A stretch of 64,000 nucleotides of DNA from Eubacterium sp. (GCA_017433825.1 JAFRGL010000025.1:1-64000); one strand, 5' to 3'. Counted from the first letter of the stretch, positions 8,385 through 17,847 are shown. The notes: a model not told the origin generated them from the sequence alone. Program-made: numbers and translations.

Positions 8385-10769
8385 ATGTACCAGGTAGTAA
8401 AGCGTGACGGCAAGGTTGCTGAGTTCGATATTAAAAAAATCAGCGCCGCCATCACAAAAGCGTTTGTAGCGCAGGAAAAACAGTTTCATCCGACCGTTAT
8501 CGACATGCTGGCCTTAAGGGTTACTTCCGATTTTGAACCTAAGATCCACAATGATCTGATAACCGTTGAGGATATCCAGGACAGCGTGGAGAAGGTGCTC
8601 TCCGAAGCCGGTTATGCGGATATTGCCAAGGCCTATATCCTTTACCGCAAGCAGAGAGAGAAAGTCCGTAACGTAAGCTCCGCGCTTTTAAATTATAAAG
8701 ATCTCGTAAATGATTACCTGAAGATCAACGACTGGCGTGTAAAGGAGAATTCCACCGTTACCTATTCCGTGGGCGGCCTGATTCTGTCCAACTCCGGTGC
8801 CATTACCGCCAATTACTGGCTTTCCGAAATTTATGACAATGAAGTGGCGGAAGCGCACAGGAAGTGCGACATCCACCTGCACGACCTTTCCATGCTTACC
8901 GGCTACTGTGCCGGTTGGAGCTTAAAACAGCTTATCCAGGAAGGACTGGGCGGCGTTCCCGGCAAGATTACCTCCTCACCCGCAAGCCACCTTTCCACCC
9001 TCTGCAACCAGATGGTTAACTTCCTCGGCATCATGCAGAACGAATGGGCCGGCGCGCAGGCGTTTTCCTCCTTTGACACTTATCTGGCTCCTTTCGTAAA
9101 GATTGACAACTTAAGCCAGAAGGAAGTCAAGCAGTGCATCCAGTCCTTTGTATACGGCGTAAACACACCGTCCCGCTGGGGTACACAGGCTCCTTTCTCC
9201 AACATCACCCTTGACTGGACCGTACCGAAGGACATGGAGAACCTGAATGCCATCGTTGGCGGCAGGGAAGTGGATTTCACCTACGGCGACTGCAAGAAGG
9301 AAATGGACATGGTGAACAAAGCCTTCATCGAGATTATGATTGAAGGCGATGCCAACGGCCGCGGCTTCCAGTATCCGATCCCCACCTATTCCATCACCAG
9401 GGATTTTGACTGGAGCGAGACGGAGAACAACAAACTGCTCTTCGAAATGACCGCAAAATACGGCACACCGTATTTCTCCAACTATATCAACTCCGATATG
9501 GAGCCCAATGACGTCCGCAGCATGTGCTGCCGTCTGCGTCTGGATCTCCGTGAGCTGCGCAAGAAAGCCGGCGGCTTCTTCGGTTCCGGCGAAAGCACCG
9601 GTTCCATCGGCGTGGTAACCATCAACCTTCCCAGGATTGCCTACCAGGCAGCGGACGAAGCTGATTTCTATGCCCGCCTTGACAGGATGATGAATATTGC
9701 CGCCAGGTCCCTGAAGACCAAACGTACCGTTATCACCAAGCTTCTGGACGAAGGCCTGTATCCCTACACCAAGAGATATCTGGGCACCTTCACCAACCAT
9801 TTCTCCACCATCGGCCTTATCGGCATGAACGAAGTGGGCCTGAACGCGAAGTGGCTGCGTGCTGACCTTACCAGCCCGAAGGTGCAGCAGTTCGCCAAGG
9901 AAGTGCTGAACCATATGAGGGAGAGGCTTTCCGATTATCAGGAGCAGTACGGTGACCTTTACAACCTGGAAGCCACACCGGCCGAGTCCACCACATACCG
10001 GTTCGCGAAGCATGACAAGGAGGAGTTCCCGGATATCATTACCGCCAACATGAACGGAACGCCTTACTATACGAATTCCTCCCACCTGCCGGTGGGCTAC
10101 ACCGAGGATATTTTCTCGGCTATGGATATTCAGGACGAGCTGCAGACCCTTTATACCTCAGGCACCGTATTCCATACATTCCTGGGAGAGAAGCTTCCCA
10201 GCTGGAAGGCTGCGGCGAACCTGGTGCGGAAGATTGCTGAGAATTACCGCCTGCCGTACTACACCATGAGCCCCACCTATTCCATCTGCAAGAATCACGG
10301 CTACCTTATCGGCGAGCAGTATAAATGCCCGCTGTGCGGCGAGAATACCGAAGTCTACAGCCGTATTACCGGATATTACCGTCCGGTGCAGAACTGGAAC
10401 GACGGAAAGGTTCAGGAGTATAAGGACCGCAAACTGTATGACATTGAAAATTCCAGACTGAAACATGTGGGCCCGATTGAGATTTCCGCAGAAGTGCAGA
10501 CCGAAGATTCCGGCCCGGTGGTTACGGATACCGCAAAGGTTTATCTGTTTGTGACCGCCACATGCCCGAACTGCAAGGCTGCAATGATGCAGCTGGACAA
10601 GCACGGCGTTTCCTATGAGAAGATGCTGGCAAATGAGCATGTGGAACTGGTAAACCGCTTCGGTGTAAAGCAGGCACCCTCACTGGTCATTGCCGACGGC
10701 GATATTTTTGAGATTTACAGAGGCGTTTCCGAGATTAAAGGCTATCTCGCCAGTGAAAAAGCAGTCTGA
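8385..10769 (+). CDS. nrdD: Class III anaerobic ribonucleoside-triphosphate reductase with fused C-terminal thioredoxin-like domain
   Basis: A 794-residue glycyl-radical enzyme that makes deoxyribonucleotides without oxygen. Residues 1-90 are an ATP-cone (YQVVKRDGKVAEFDIKKI), the middle is the reductase barrel (ATPAESTTYRFAKHD), and the radical site is Gly663 in RITGYYRPVQNWN. A Cys cluster (CKNHG...CPLCG) just before it should bind zinc. From about residue 710 there is an extra domain of some 80 residues resembling glutaredoxin/thioredoxin, with CPNC at 727-730 and a cis-Pro segment QAPSLVIADG. The fused domain suggests reduction by dithiol rather than formate, as known for NrdD forms of the Thermotoga type. 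Expression is set by the NrdR boxes upstream, and a terminator follows at 10792. Confidence 0.95.
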   Translation: MYQVVKRDGKVAEFDIKKISAAITKAFVAQEKQFHPTVIDMLALRVTSDFEPKIHNDLITVEDIQDSVEKVLSEAGYADIAKAYILYRKQREKVRNVSSALLNYKDLVNDYLKINDWRVKENSTVTYSVGGLILSNSGAITANYWLSEIYDNEVAEAHRKCDIHLHDLSMLTGYCAGWSLKQLIQEGLGGVPGKITSSPASHLSTLCNQMVNFLGIMQNEWAGAQAFSSFDTYLAPFVKIDNLSQKEVKQCIQSFVYGVNTPSRWGTQAPFSNITLDWTVPKDMENLNAIVGGREVDFTYGDCKKEMDMVNKAFIEIMIEGDANGRGFQYPIPTYSITRDFDWSETENNKLLFEMTAKYGTPYFSNYINSDMEPNDVRSMCCRLRLDLRELRKKAGGFFGSGESTGSIGVVTINLPRIAYQAADEADFYARLDRMMNIAARSLKTKRTVITKLLDEGLYPYTKRYLGTFTNHFSTIGLIGMNEVGLNAKWLRADLTSPKVQQFAKEVLNHMRERLSDYQEQYGDLYNLEATPAESTTYRFAKHDKEEFPDIITANMNGTPYYTNSSHLPVGYTEDIFSAMDIQDELQTLYTSGTVFHTFLGEKLPSWKAAANLVRKIAENYRLPYYTMSPTYSICKNHGYLIGEQYKCPLCGENTEVYSRITGYYRPVQNWNDGKVQEYKDRKLYDIENSRLKHVGPIEISAEVQTEDSGPVVTDTAKVYLFVTATCPNCKAAMMQLDKHGVSYEKMLANEHVELVNRFGVKQAPSLVIADGDIFEIYRGVSEIKGYLASEKAV

Positions 10770-10791
10770 ATACAAACGTAATAAGTTCAAA

Positions 10792-10824
10792 CAGGGAGCG
10801 AAACCATTCGCTCCCTGAATTTTA
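10792..10824 (+). terminator. Terminator between nrdD and the second flavoprotein gene
   Basis: CAGGGAGCGAA and TTCGCTCCCTG form a perfect 11-bp stem with a 4-nt loop (ACCA), then AATTTT. The T-run is short, so partial read-through into the next gene, 20 nt later, is plausible. Confidence 0.75.
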
Positions 10825-10843
10825 GGTTACAGGGGATTATGTG

Positions 10844-11782
10844 ATGGAAGATTATGATATTGTTGTGGTCGGGGGCGGCCCTGCCGGCATGACAGCTGCG
10901 CTTTATGCATTAAGGAACGGTAAAACCGTGCTGATTATAGAGAAAAACGGATTCGGCGGACAAATTACCTATTCACCCAGGGTGGAGAATTATCCGGGAA
11001 CCTTGCAGATGAGCGGCAATGAATTTGCCGACCGTTTTATGGACCAGCTGATTGCCCAGGGCGTGGACATGGAGATTGAAACCGTTGTCCGCGTCGAGAA
11101 TGAAGGACGGTTCAAGGCCGTGGTTACGGAAGAAGGCAGCCGGTATCTCTGCCAGGCGGTTATCCTTGCGACGGGCGTTAAACACCGTATGCTGAACCTG
11201 CCCGGTGAGGGGGAACTGGTGGGCAACGGCATTTCCTTCTGTGCGGTATGCGACGGCGATTTTTACAAGGACCAGGTGGTCTGCGTGGCGGGCGGCGGCA
11301 ATTCCGCCCTGCAGGAAGCGATATTCCTTTCCGGAATATGCAGCCAGGTCATTATCCTCCAGGATCTGGAGATGCTGACCGGTGAGAAAAAACTTGCCGA
11401 CATTATTGAAAGCAGGGAAAATATCAAAGTCTTCGTCAACAGAAGGATAACCGGTCTGGTTACGGAAAACGGAGAGCTTAAAGGCGTAACGGCAGCAGAC
11501 CGCATTACAGGGGAGGAACAGACTGTTTACTGCAGCGGGCTTTTTGAAGCAGTTGGTCTTGTTCCGGAAAACGAAGCCTTCAGTGAGATTGCCCGTCTGG
11601 ACAGCTACGGATACTTCGATTCAGATGAAAGCTGCTTTACCATGACCCCCGGTGTATTTACCGCCGGAGACTGCCGTGCCAAGTCCGTCCGCCAGCTTAC
11701 GACGGCATCCGCGGACGGCGCAGTTTCCGCGATTGCGGCATGCAGATACATTGACGAAATGCATGCCGGTGTGGTACAATAA
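10844..11782 (+). CDS. trxB: Thioredoxin reductase-like flavoprotein
   Basis: A 312-residue TrxB-family protein with FAD motif GGGPAG near residue 10, redox pair CAVC at residues 133-136 (FCAVCDGDFY), nucleotide-fold motif GGGNSALQEA and C-terminal TAGDCRAKSVRQL. The HRRxxxR motif that reads the NADPH 2'-phosphate is missing; the equivalent place reads ILQDLEMLTGE. NADH or ferredoxin may therefore be the donor (inference). ATG 10844 has AGGGG 8 nt upstream; the GTG at 10841 is the alternative. Its position after nrdD, whose fused dithiol domain needs re-reduction, makes a functional link likely. Confidence 0.85.
   Translation: MEDYDIVVVGGGPAGMTAALYALRNGKTVLIIEKNGFGGQITYSPRVENYPGTLQMSGNEFADRFMDQLIAQGVDMEIETVVRVENEGRFKAVVTEEGSRYLCQAVILATGVKHRMLNLPGEGELVGNGISFCAVCDGDFYKDQVVCVAGGGNSALQEAIFLSGICSQVIILQDLEMLTGEKKLADIIESRENIKVFVNRRITGLVTENGELKGVTAADRITGEEQTVYCSGLFEAVGLVPENEAFSEIARLDSYGYFDSDESCFTMTPGVFTAGDCRAKSVRQLTTASADGAVSAIAACRYIDEMHAGVVQ
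11751..11780 (+). promoter_or_regulatory. Promoter of the small Cys protein gene
   Basis: TTGACG at 11751-11756 and TACAAT at 11775-11780 are 18 bp apart. The promoter lies inside the last codons of trxB. Confidence 0.6.
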
Positions 11783-11840
11783 TTCATAACCGAAAAGAAC
11801 ACATTTCATTTTTAGCAGGAAATGAAAAGGAGAAAGAAAA

Positions 11841-12035
11841 ATGCTGGTTATGAAATCCATGAAGTGGTGTACAAACTGCAAATACTGGACCGGCGAACGC
11901 GTAAAGGATGAAGCTACGGGCAAGTTTGAAGTAGACAACACCAAGACCGCCCGCTGCGATAATCCTATGGGCTACTATAACGTTCAGTGCAATTTCAACA
12001 CTACCTGCAATCAGTTTACACCTATTGAAGAATAA
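11841..12035 (+). CDS. Small cysteine-containing protein of unknown function
   Basis: A 64-residue protein with Cys at 10, 13, 39, 50 and 56, including a CTNC pair in a Trp/Tyr-rich segment (KWCTNCKYW). Four or five Cys in so short a chain suggest a zinc or Fe-S site. ATG 11841 follows AAAAGGAGAAAG, a strong ribosome site. It has its own promoter in the end of trxB and its own terminator at 12061. An 8-bp inverted repeat (TTTCATTT/AAATGAAA) lies in the leader just before the ribosome site. I do not recognise the family. Confidence 0.7.
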   Translation: MLVMKSMKWCTNCKYWTGERVKDEATGKFEVDNTKTARCDNPMGYYNVQCNFNTTCNQFTPIEE

Positions 12036-12060
12036 CACGACGGCTGCTTATTAAAGCAGT

Positions 12061-12104
12061 AAAAAAACTTCCATACAGGCAGTCTGTCTGCATGGAAGTT
12101 TTTT
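12061..12104 (+). terminator. Rho-independent terminator overlapping the ktrB 5' region
   Basis: AAAACTTCCAT pairs with ATGGAAGTTTT, with an inner GCAG/CTGC stem, and ends in a T6 run. The ATG inside its right arm (12092) is in frame with ktrB but is an unlikely start. Confidence 0.85.
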
Positions 12105-12118
12105 ACAGTTTGCAAACC

Positions 12119-13465
12119 ATGAAAAACAGAAGCTTACTTAACAGATTATCTTACACACATATTGTTGTCATCGGATTCCTGCTGCTGATCGTCATCGGAA
12201 CCGTGCTTTTAAAACTGCCCATCGCGTCCAAAGGCGTGCCTTTAAGCTTTACGGATACTTTTTTTACCGCAACCTCCGCCACCTGCGTAACCGGGCTTGT
12301 CCAGGCTGATACCGCGACGCAGTGGACGCTGTTCGGACAGATTGTTATCCTGGTGCTGATTCAGGTGGGCGGCCTCGGCTTTATGACTATTATTACCCTG
12401 TTTTCCTTTATGCTGGGAAGGCGGATAGGGCTGCATTCCCGCGAACTTCTGATGGAAAGCGTCAATGTCAGCAGCCTGGGCGGCGTAGTGGCATTAATAA
12501 AGAAGGTGATTATCGGTACGGCAGTTGTGGAAGGCGCAGGCGCGGTGGCATTATCCATCCGCTTTGTTCCCATGTTCGGTGCAGCCAAAGGTATTTATTA
12601 CGGGATTTTCCATTCCATTTCCGCTTTCTGCAATGCCGGCTTTGACCTGATGGGTGAAACGGAAGCCTATTCTTCCTTTGTTTATCTGGCACAGGATAAA
12701 ACAATTATGCTGACGCTTACCATCCTGATTGTCGTCAGCGGTATCGGCTTCCTGGTATGGGATGATGTGACAAGGAACGGCCTTCATTTTTCCGCTTACA
12801 CGCTGCATTCCAAAATTGCGATAACCACAACGCTGGTGCTTATTATCGGCGGAACGCTGCTTTTCCTCGTTTCGGAAAACGGCAATACCCTGGCAGGCTT
12901 AAGTCCGGGCAACAAGGTGGTGGTATCCCTGTTTTCGGCTGTTACGCCAAGAACGGCAGGCTTCAACTGTGTCGACACCGCGGCTATGACGCCCGCGTCC
13001 ACCATGATGACGGTAGTCTTCATGATAATCGGCGGAAGCCCGGGATCAACGGCCGGCGGAATCAAAACAACGACCATAGCGGTTATGGCCATTGTGGCCC
13101 TTGCGTCATTCAAAAAATCCCAGGGGTACAATACTTACGGCAGGAGGCTGGAGGAAAGTGTAATCCAGAGAGCTGTTACGGTTGTCGCCGTTTATGCCCT
13201 TTTGTTTGTCTGCGCGGTAACGGTAATCGGCATCGCCGATGCGTTTCTGCCGCTTAAGGATGTTGTCTTTGAAGTGGCAAGTGCCTGCAGTACGGTGGGC
13301 ATGACCACGGGCATCACCCGTTCCCTGTCGGATATCTCGCGATGGGTTGTCATCCTTTGTATGTTCCTGGGAAGGGTGGGCAGTGTAACCTTCTTCATGG
13401 CCCTGACAGCCAAAAAGAATATCGCGAAGGTAACGCTGCCGAAAGAAGATATCAATATCGGTTAA
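12119..13465 (+). CDS. ktrB: KtrB/TrkH-type potassium transporter membrane subunit
   Basis: A 448-residue membrane protein of the TrkH/KtrB family. Four pore-loop repeats with the selectivity-filter Gly are visible: ATCVTGL, AFCNAGFD, TPRTAGFN and CSTVGMTTG. It pairs with the KtrA regulatory subunit encoded 30 nt downstream. The start is uncertain: ATG 12119 (MKNRSLLNRLSY) gives the usual N-terminus but has no good ribosome site, and ATG 12092 lies in a terminator stem. No riboswitch fits in the 80-bp gap upstream, so expression may depend on read-through or an unseen promoter. Confidence 0.9.
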   Translation: MKNRSLLNRLSYTHIVVIGFLLLIVIGTVLLKLPIASKGVPLSFTDTFFTATSATCVTGLVQADTATQWTLFGQIVILVLIQVGGLGFMTIITLFSFMLGRRIGLHSRELLMESVNVSSLGGVVALIKKVIIGTAVVEGAGAVALSIRFVPMFGAAKGIYYGIFHSISAFCNAGFDLMGETEAYSSFVYLAQDKTIMLTLTILIVVSGIGFLVWDDVTRNGLHFSAYTLHSKIAITTTLVLIIGGTLLFLVSENGNTLAGLSPGNKVVVSLFSAVTPRTAGFNCVDTAAMTPASTMMTVVFMIIGGSPGSTAGGIKTTTIAVMAIVALASFKKSQGYNTYGRRLEESVIQRAVTVVAVYALLFVCAVTVIGIADAFLPLKDVVFEVASACSTVGMTTGITRSLSDISRWVVILCMFLGRVGSVTFFMALTAKKNIAKVTLPKEDINIG

Positions 13466-13495
13466 TCCGTTAGTAATACAGGTAAGGAGGTTCCT

Positions 13496-14143
13496 ATGAA
13501 ATCATTTCTTGTAATCGGACTCGGAAGGTTCGGCAGGCATGTATGCAGAAGCCTGATGAGCCAGGGTGCCGAAGTTATGGCTGTTGACAGCGATGAAGAA
13601 AAAGTCGACGCCCTTGCTGACAAAGTAACCAAGGCACAGATAGCCGACTGCTCCAGGGAAGAGGTTTTAAAATCCCTGGGTGTAGGCAACTACGACGCAT
13701 GTCTGGTATGTATGGGTTCTGATTTCCAGAGCAGCCTTGAAACCACATCACTGCTTTCCGAACTCGGTGCCCAGCGTGTTATCAGCAAAGCCGGCTCCCG
13801 TATCCAGGAGAAGTTCCTTTTGAGAAACGGCGCGGATGAAGTCGTCTATCCCGAACGTGAAATGGCAGGAAAGCTTGCCAGAAGGCTGATAAGCGGCCGT
13901 ATTGCCGATTATCTGGAACTGACGGAAGACGTATCCCTGTTTCAGATGGAAGTATCCCCTGCCTGGGCAGGCAGAACCATTGCGGACCTGAATTTCCGCA
14001 AAAAATACAATGCGAATATCGTGGCAGTCAAAAAAGGCGAAAACGTGATTATGCCTATGCCGGATTACCGCTTTGAGAAAAATGATGAAATCATGGTCAT
14101 CTGCAATAAGACGGACATGAACAAGCTTTTGAAAAAAGGATAA
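13496..14143 (+). CDS. ktrA: KtrA/TrkA-type potassium uptake regulatory protein (RCK domains)
   Basis: A 215-residue cytosolic gating subunit. The N-terminal RCK_N Rossmann fold is shown by IGLGRFGRHV (residues 6-15) and the acidic end of beta-2 (AVDSDEEKV). The C-terminal RCK_C half begins near residue 135 (VSLFQMEVSP...ADLNFRKKYN). The length matches KtrA rather than the doubled TrkA. In known systems the ring of subunits binds ATP/ADP and often c-di-AMP at RCK_C. It follows ktrB by 30 nt with GGAGG before the ATG. Confidence 0.92.
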   Translation: MKSFLVIGLGRFGRHVCRSLMSQGAEVMAVDSDEEKVDALADKVTKAQIADCSREEVLKSLGVGNYDACLVCMGSDFQSSLETTSLLSELGAQRVISKAGSRIQEKFLLRNGADEVVYPEREMAGKLARRLISGRIADYLELTEDVSLFQMEVSPAWAGRTIADLNFRKKYNANIVAVKKGENVIMPMPDYRFEKNDEIMVICNKTDMNKLLKKG

Positions 14144-14148
14144 AAGCA

Positions 14149-15888
14149 ATGAAATACGAGAATTTTAAAATCGACCCGACCCACATCCCCTACGGACGAA
14201 GAGATTCCTGGCTGGGCGTTACCCAGCGGGAAGATGCGGACGGCAAAAGAAGCTATATCACCGTACTGCCTGCTGAACCGAAGGGAACAGGCAGGGATGA
14301 CAGGGGCATGTACCTTCTGCCGGTGACCCTGATGAAAAACGGCAGGGAAGTACCCTATGAGATGGAAGTGACACCTGTATGCGCGAAGCTTGTCTGTGAT
14401 TCCGGAACGGTAAGGCTCTGCATATCAGACCCGGAGGTCATCCGACTGGAAGCCGAAGGAGTGGACGTAAGGATTGTGCCTGCGCTGGCGCCCCATGAAA
14501 TAGCGAAAGACCGCGGGGACGGAAGCTGGGAAACCTGTTTCCATCCGGCCAAAATCCTGGCGGTTCCCCTTGCCGGCGAAATGAAAGTCAACGGATACTT
14601 CGATGTAATCGCCAGCCAGATGCATGATTTAAGCTTTGATTTCATCTGCCCGGAAGGCGGGAAGGCGGAAGCGGCCCTGCATTACTATAAATCAACCGGC
14701 AGAAGAAGAGCATCTTATCCTGCTTTTGATGACTGTGTGGCTGACTGCGAAAAGGAATTCGCTGCATATATGGAAACTGTGCCGGAACTCCCTGAAAGAC
14801 TGGCTGATGACCGTATTCTCGCTGCGTACCTGGTCTGGGTGCACATCATGAAGATAGGCGATGACGAATACGTTTATATGAACAAGGGCATTCACAAGGC
14901 GGCTTTTTCCTGGCAGCAGTGCTACCAGGCCATGGCGCAGCGGAACAATCCTCAGCTTGCGTGGCGTTTCCTGAATTCCATGTTCCGTTTCCAGGATGAT
15001 TTCGGTGTGCTGCCGGATTCCGTGGATGACTGTACCATGAATTTCGCCGGCTGCAAGCCGCCGCTTCACGGTGTTGCCCTCCAGTATCTGAAGAAGTACA
15101 CGGATTTCGGCTTTGTTCCCGTTCGGGAATACCGTACCTTCTATGAAGGCCTCTGCCGTCTTGTGGGATGGTGGATGTCCTACAGGGATACGGATGAGGA
15201 TTTCATGCCCCAGTACGATTCTGCCGATGAATCCGGCTGGGACGATGCCAGCATGTTTGCCGAAGGCACGCCGGCGGAAAGCGCAGATCTGTCCGCATAC
15301 CTTGTAATTCTGATGGATATGCTTTCAGAGATGGCCGGACGTCTGGGAAATACATTCGAACAGAAAGAATGGAAGAGCCGTTCTGACCGCATTTTGAAAG
15401 CAATGATTGCGGAACTCTGGGACGGGGAAAAATTCATCACCTTTATTTCCGGAAGCCACAGGAAGGTGGAAAGCAGGAGTCTTGCCTGTTTCCTGCCGCT
15501 GCTTCTGGGAGATCGCCTTCCGGAAGAAATACGCACGAAACTGATTGCCGGCCTGAAAACCGAGGGAAGATGGCTTTCACCCTACGGGCTTGCAGGAGAA
15601 GATATGCAAAGCCCTGCGTGGCTTCCTGTGGGCTGGATGGCAGGACCGGTACTGGCGCCCGCAAACCTGCTGACGTTCCTGGCGCTTACGGAATGCGGCG
15701 AAACGGATTTGGCGGAAGAGATTGCCTTCCGGTATACAAAGGCTCTGCATGATACAGGCTTTGCCATGATAATAAACCCGAAAACAGGGGAAGACGTAAG
15801 CGAAGGACGCTGGAAACAGTCAAAGATTAACCGGATGAGCTGGACCGGGGCTGCATTCCTGATTATGGGCTCATGCCTTAAAAAATAA
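14149..15888 (+). CDS. Six-hairpin (alpha/alpha)6-barrel glycosidase, GH63/MGH1-like
   Basis: A 579-residue predicted cytosolic enzyme (no signal peptide). Residues 1-215 look like a beta-rich N-terminal domain and the rest like an (alpha/alpha)6 barrel. Clan-like segments are FSWQQCYQAMAQ, FLNSMFRFQDDFGVLPD, QYDSADESGWDDASMF (a likely catalytic acid region) and a final SWTGAAFLIM. Related proteins include glucosidases of GH63 and GH37 and mannosylglycerate hydrolase-like enzymes; the substrate cannot be assigned. It starts 5 nt after ktrA, so it is co-transcribed with potassium uptake, which could fit an osmolyte-related sugar (inference). Confidence 0.6.
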   Translation: MKYENFKIDPTHIPYGRRDSWLGVTQREDADGKRSYITVLPAEPKGTGRDDRGMYLLPVTLMKNGREVPYEMEVTPVCAKLVCDSGTVRLCISDPEVIRLEAEGVDVRIVPALAPHEIAKDRGDGSWETCFHPAKILAVPLAGEMKVNGYFDVIASQMHDLSFDFICPEGGKAEAALHYYKSTGRRRASYPAFDDCVADCEKEFAAYMETVPELPERLADDRILAAYLVWVHIMKIGDDEYVYMNKGIHKAAFSWQQCYQAMAQRNNPQLAWRFLNSMFRFQDDFGVLPDSVDDCTMNFAGCKPPLHGVALQYLKKYTDFGFVPVREYRTFYEGLCRLVGWWMSYRDTDEDFMPQYDSADESGWDDASMFAEGTPAESADLSAYLVILMDMLSEMAGRLGNTFEQKEWKSRSDRILKAMIAELWDGEKFITFISGSHRKVESRSLACFLPLLLGDRLPEEIRTKLIAGLKTEGRWLSPYGLAGEDMQSPAWLPVGWMAGPVLAPANLLTFLALTECGETDLAEEIAFRYTKALHDTGFAMIINPKTGEDVSEGRWKQSKINRMSWTGAAFLIMGSCLKK

Positions 15889-15912
15889 GAACCGGGAATA
15901 AGGAGAAGAAAA

Positions 15913-17844
15913 ATGAAAAAGAACAATTATCCCCATCTTTTTGCCCCGCTGGAAGTGAAGGGAAGAATCATCAAGAACAGGGTAATGTCCGCTCCGAACA
16001 TGCTTTTCCATACGGTTGACGGACGGGCCGATGATTTCTATATCGGCTATCTGGAGCATAAGGCAAGAGGCGGTGCCGGTATTGTCAACCTCGGTGAGGT
16101 ATCCGTAGGCGACGGCGGCAACCATACACCTGAAATGATAAAGAACCTGGACAACATGCCGGTATTCGCTGAAATGTCAGCCTGTATCAGGGAACACGGC
16201 GCCATTGCAAGTGCGGAAATTACCCATGGCGGCATGAGGGGAAAACCTCAGTTCAACCGTGAAATCATGCCCATAGGGCCTTCGCCTTTCGTTTCCATGT
16301 ATGACGGTAAGGTATATCCCGGCATGACCATTGAAGATATGGACCGGGTGGTTAAGCAGTATGCGGACACCACGGAATATATGCTCAGCTGCGGATTCGA
16401 CACCGTACTGCTGCATTTCGGCCACAGCTGGCTGCCGGCCCAGTTCCTTTCACCCATTGTCAACCAGAGAACCGATGAGTTCGGCGGCAGTCTGGAAAAC
16501 AGGATGCGTTTTCCCTTAAGGATCCTGAAAACCGTAAGGGAGCGTGTGGGGAAGGACCAGATGATTATGATGCGCATCTCCGGCTCGGAAAGAATGGAAG
16601 GCGGATTTACGGACGCAGACATCACGGAGTTCATCAGCCTTGCCCAGGAATACATTGACCTTGTGGAAGTAAGCTGTGAGAATTTCACCGACAATATGGC
16701 CTCCACATACCGCCCGCTGGGGCTGAATGTGGAATTTGCTGACCATATTAAAAATTCCGGTAAAGTGCATATTCCGGTTTTCTCGGTGGGTTCCATCCTT
16801 CATCCGGAGCAGGCGGAGGAAATTATTGCTTCCGGCAAGGCGGACGGCGTGTCCATGTCCAGAGGTCTTATCGCGGATCCCTATATGCCGGAGAAGGCCT
16901 TCGCCGGCAAAGCCTATGATGTAACGCCCTGCCTGCGGTGCCTGAACTGTACCGACGGCGACAATGCGGACAGGCATATGGTCTGCAGCGTCAACCCGCT
17001 TATCGGGCGGGAAGCGCGTCTGGGCTTCGGCGAAGATATCGGTACGGCGAAGCATAAAAAGAGGGTGCTTGTTATCGGCGGAGGCCCTGCAGGCATGGAG
17101 GCTGCCGTCACTGCAGCCAAAAGAGGCCATGATGTGACCCTTGCGGAGAAATCCGATGCCCTGGGCGGCGCGATTAAGTTTACGGATTATGATTCGCTGA
17201 AGGCAGACCTGCACAGATATAAGGATTTTCTGGTGAAGAAGACGGAGCGTGCCGGCGTGCGGATCCTTCTGAACACCGAGGCAACGCCGGAATTTGTGGA
17301 AAGCTTTGCGCCGGATGATATTATTCTCGCTACGGGCGCGGTTCCGGTTAAGCCTCCGATTCCCGGCATCGAACACGCGTTTCACGCAGCGGAAGCATAT
17401 TATGACCCTGAGAAAGCCGGGAAGGAAACCGTCATTATCGGCGGAGGGCTTATCGGCGTGGAAACTGCCCTCCATCTGATGGCAGAAGGCAAAAACGCGG
17501 TTGTACTGGAACAGGAGGACGACATCATCCGGGATGCCAGGGGACTTTACCGTTTCGGTGTATTAAGGAAAGCCCAGGAGCTGAACCTTACCGTAATTAC
17601 TTCCGCTCATGTCAAAGAGATAACAAAGGATTCCGTTGTTTATGAGAAGGACGGACAGGAGTTCACCCTTCCATGCGATTCAGTGCTGTACGCCGTAGGT
17701 ATGGCCAGCTGCCGAAGCCTTTATCAGAAACTGGCAGGAAACGGCGCGCGGCTTGCGGTGGCGGGCGATGCCAGGAAAGTGGGTAAAATTGCAGGTGCTG
17801 TGCATGACGGATTTTTCGCGGCACTGGATATAGGCAGAATCTGA
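15913..17844 (+). CDS. Old-yellow-enzyme family FMN/4Fe-4S/FAD oxidoreductase (2,4-dienoyl-CoA reductase type)
   Basis: A 643-residue modular reductase. Residues 1-330 form the FMN barrel (FAPLEVKGRIIKNRVMSAP; FLSPIVNQRTDEFGGSLENR). A Cys cluster CX2CX2CX11C (CLRCLNC...C near residues 336-354) should hold a 4Fe-4S centre. The C-terminal half binds FAD and NAD(P) (VIGGGPAGMEAA near residue 383; IIGGGLIGVETA near 513). The family includes 2,4-dienoyl-CoA reductase and the bile-acid enzymes BaiCD/BaiH, which reduce activated C=C bonds. The substrate is unknown. It follows the glycosidase by 24 nt with AAGGAGAAG before the ATG. Confidence 0.85.
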   Translation: MKKNNYPHLFAPLEVKGRIIKNRVMSAPNMLFHTVDGRADDFYIGYLEHKARGGAGIVNLGEVSVGDGGNHTPEMIKNLDNMPVFAEMSACIREHGAIASAEITHGGMRGKPQFNREIMPIGPSPFVSMYDGKVYPGMTIEDMDRVVKQYADTTEYMLSCGFDTVLLHFGHSWLPAQFLSPIVNQRTDEFGGSLENRMRFPLRILKTVRERVGKDQMIMMRISGSERMEGGFTDADITEFISLAQEYIDLVEVSCENFTDNMASTYRPLGLNVEFADHIKNSGKVHIPVFSVGSILHPEQAEEIIASGKADGVSMSRGLIADPYMPEKAFAGKAYDVTPCLRCLNCTDGDNADRHMVCSVNPLIGREARLGFGEDIGTAKHKKRVLVIGGGPAGMEAAVTAAKRGHDVTLAEKSDALGGAIKFTDYDSLKADLHRYKDFLVKKTERAGVRILLNTEATPEFVESFAPDDIILATGAVPVKPPIPGIEHAFHAAEAYYDPEKAGKETVIIGGGLIGVETALHLMAEGKNAVVLEQEDDIIRDARGLYRFGVLRKAQELNLTVITSAHVKEITKDSVVYEKDGQEFTLPCDSVLYAVGMASCRSLYQKLAGNGARLAVAGDARKVGKIAGAVHDGFFAALDIGRI

Positions 17845-17847
17845 ATA

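Noticed and set aside
9111-10085. A 324-codon open frame on the minus strand inside nrdD.
   Set aside because: It is the antisense shadow of a strongly coding, well-identified gene. Its composition has no family signature.
12092-12118. ATG at 12092 as the ktrB start.
   Set aside because: It lies in the right arm of a strong terminator and has no ribosome site; the later ATG gives the normal N-terminus.
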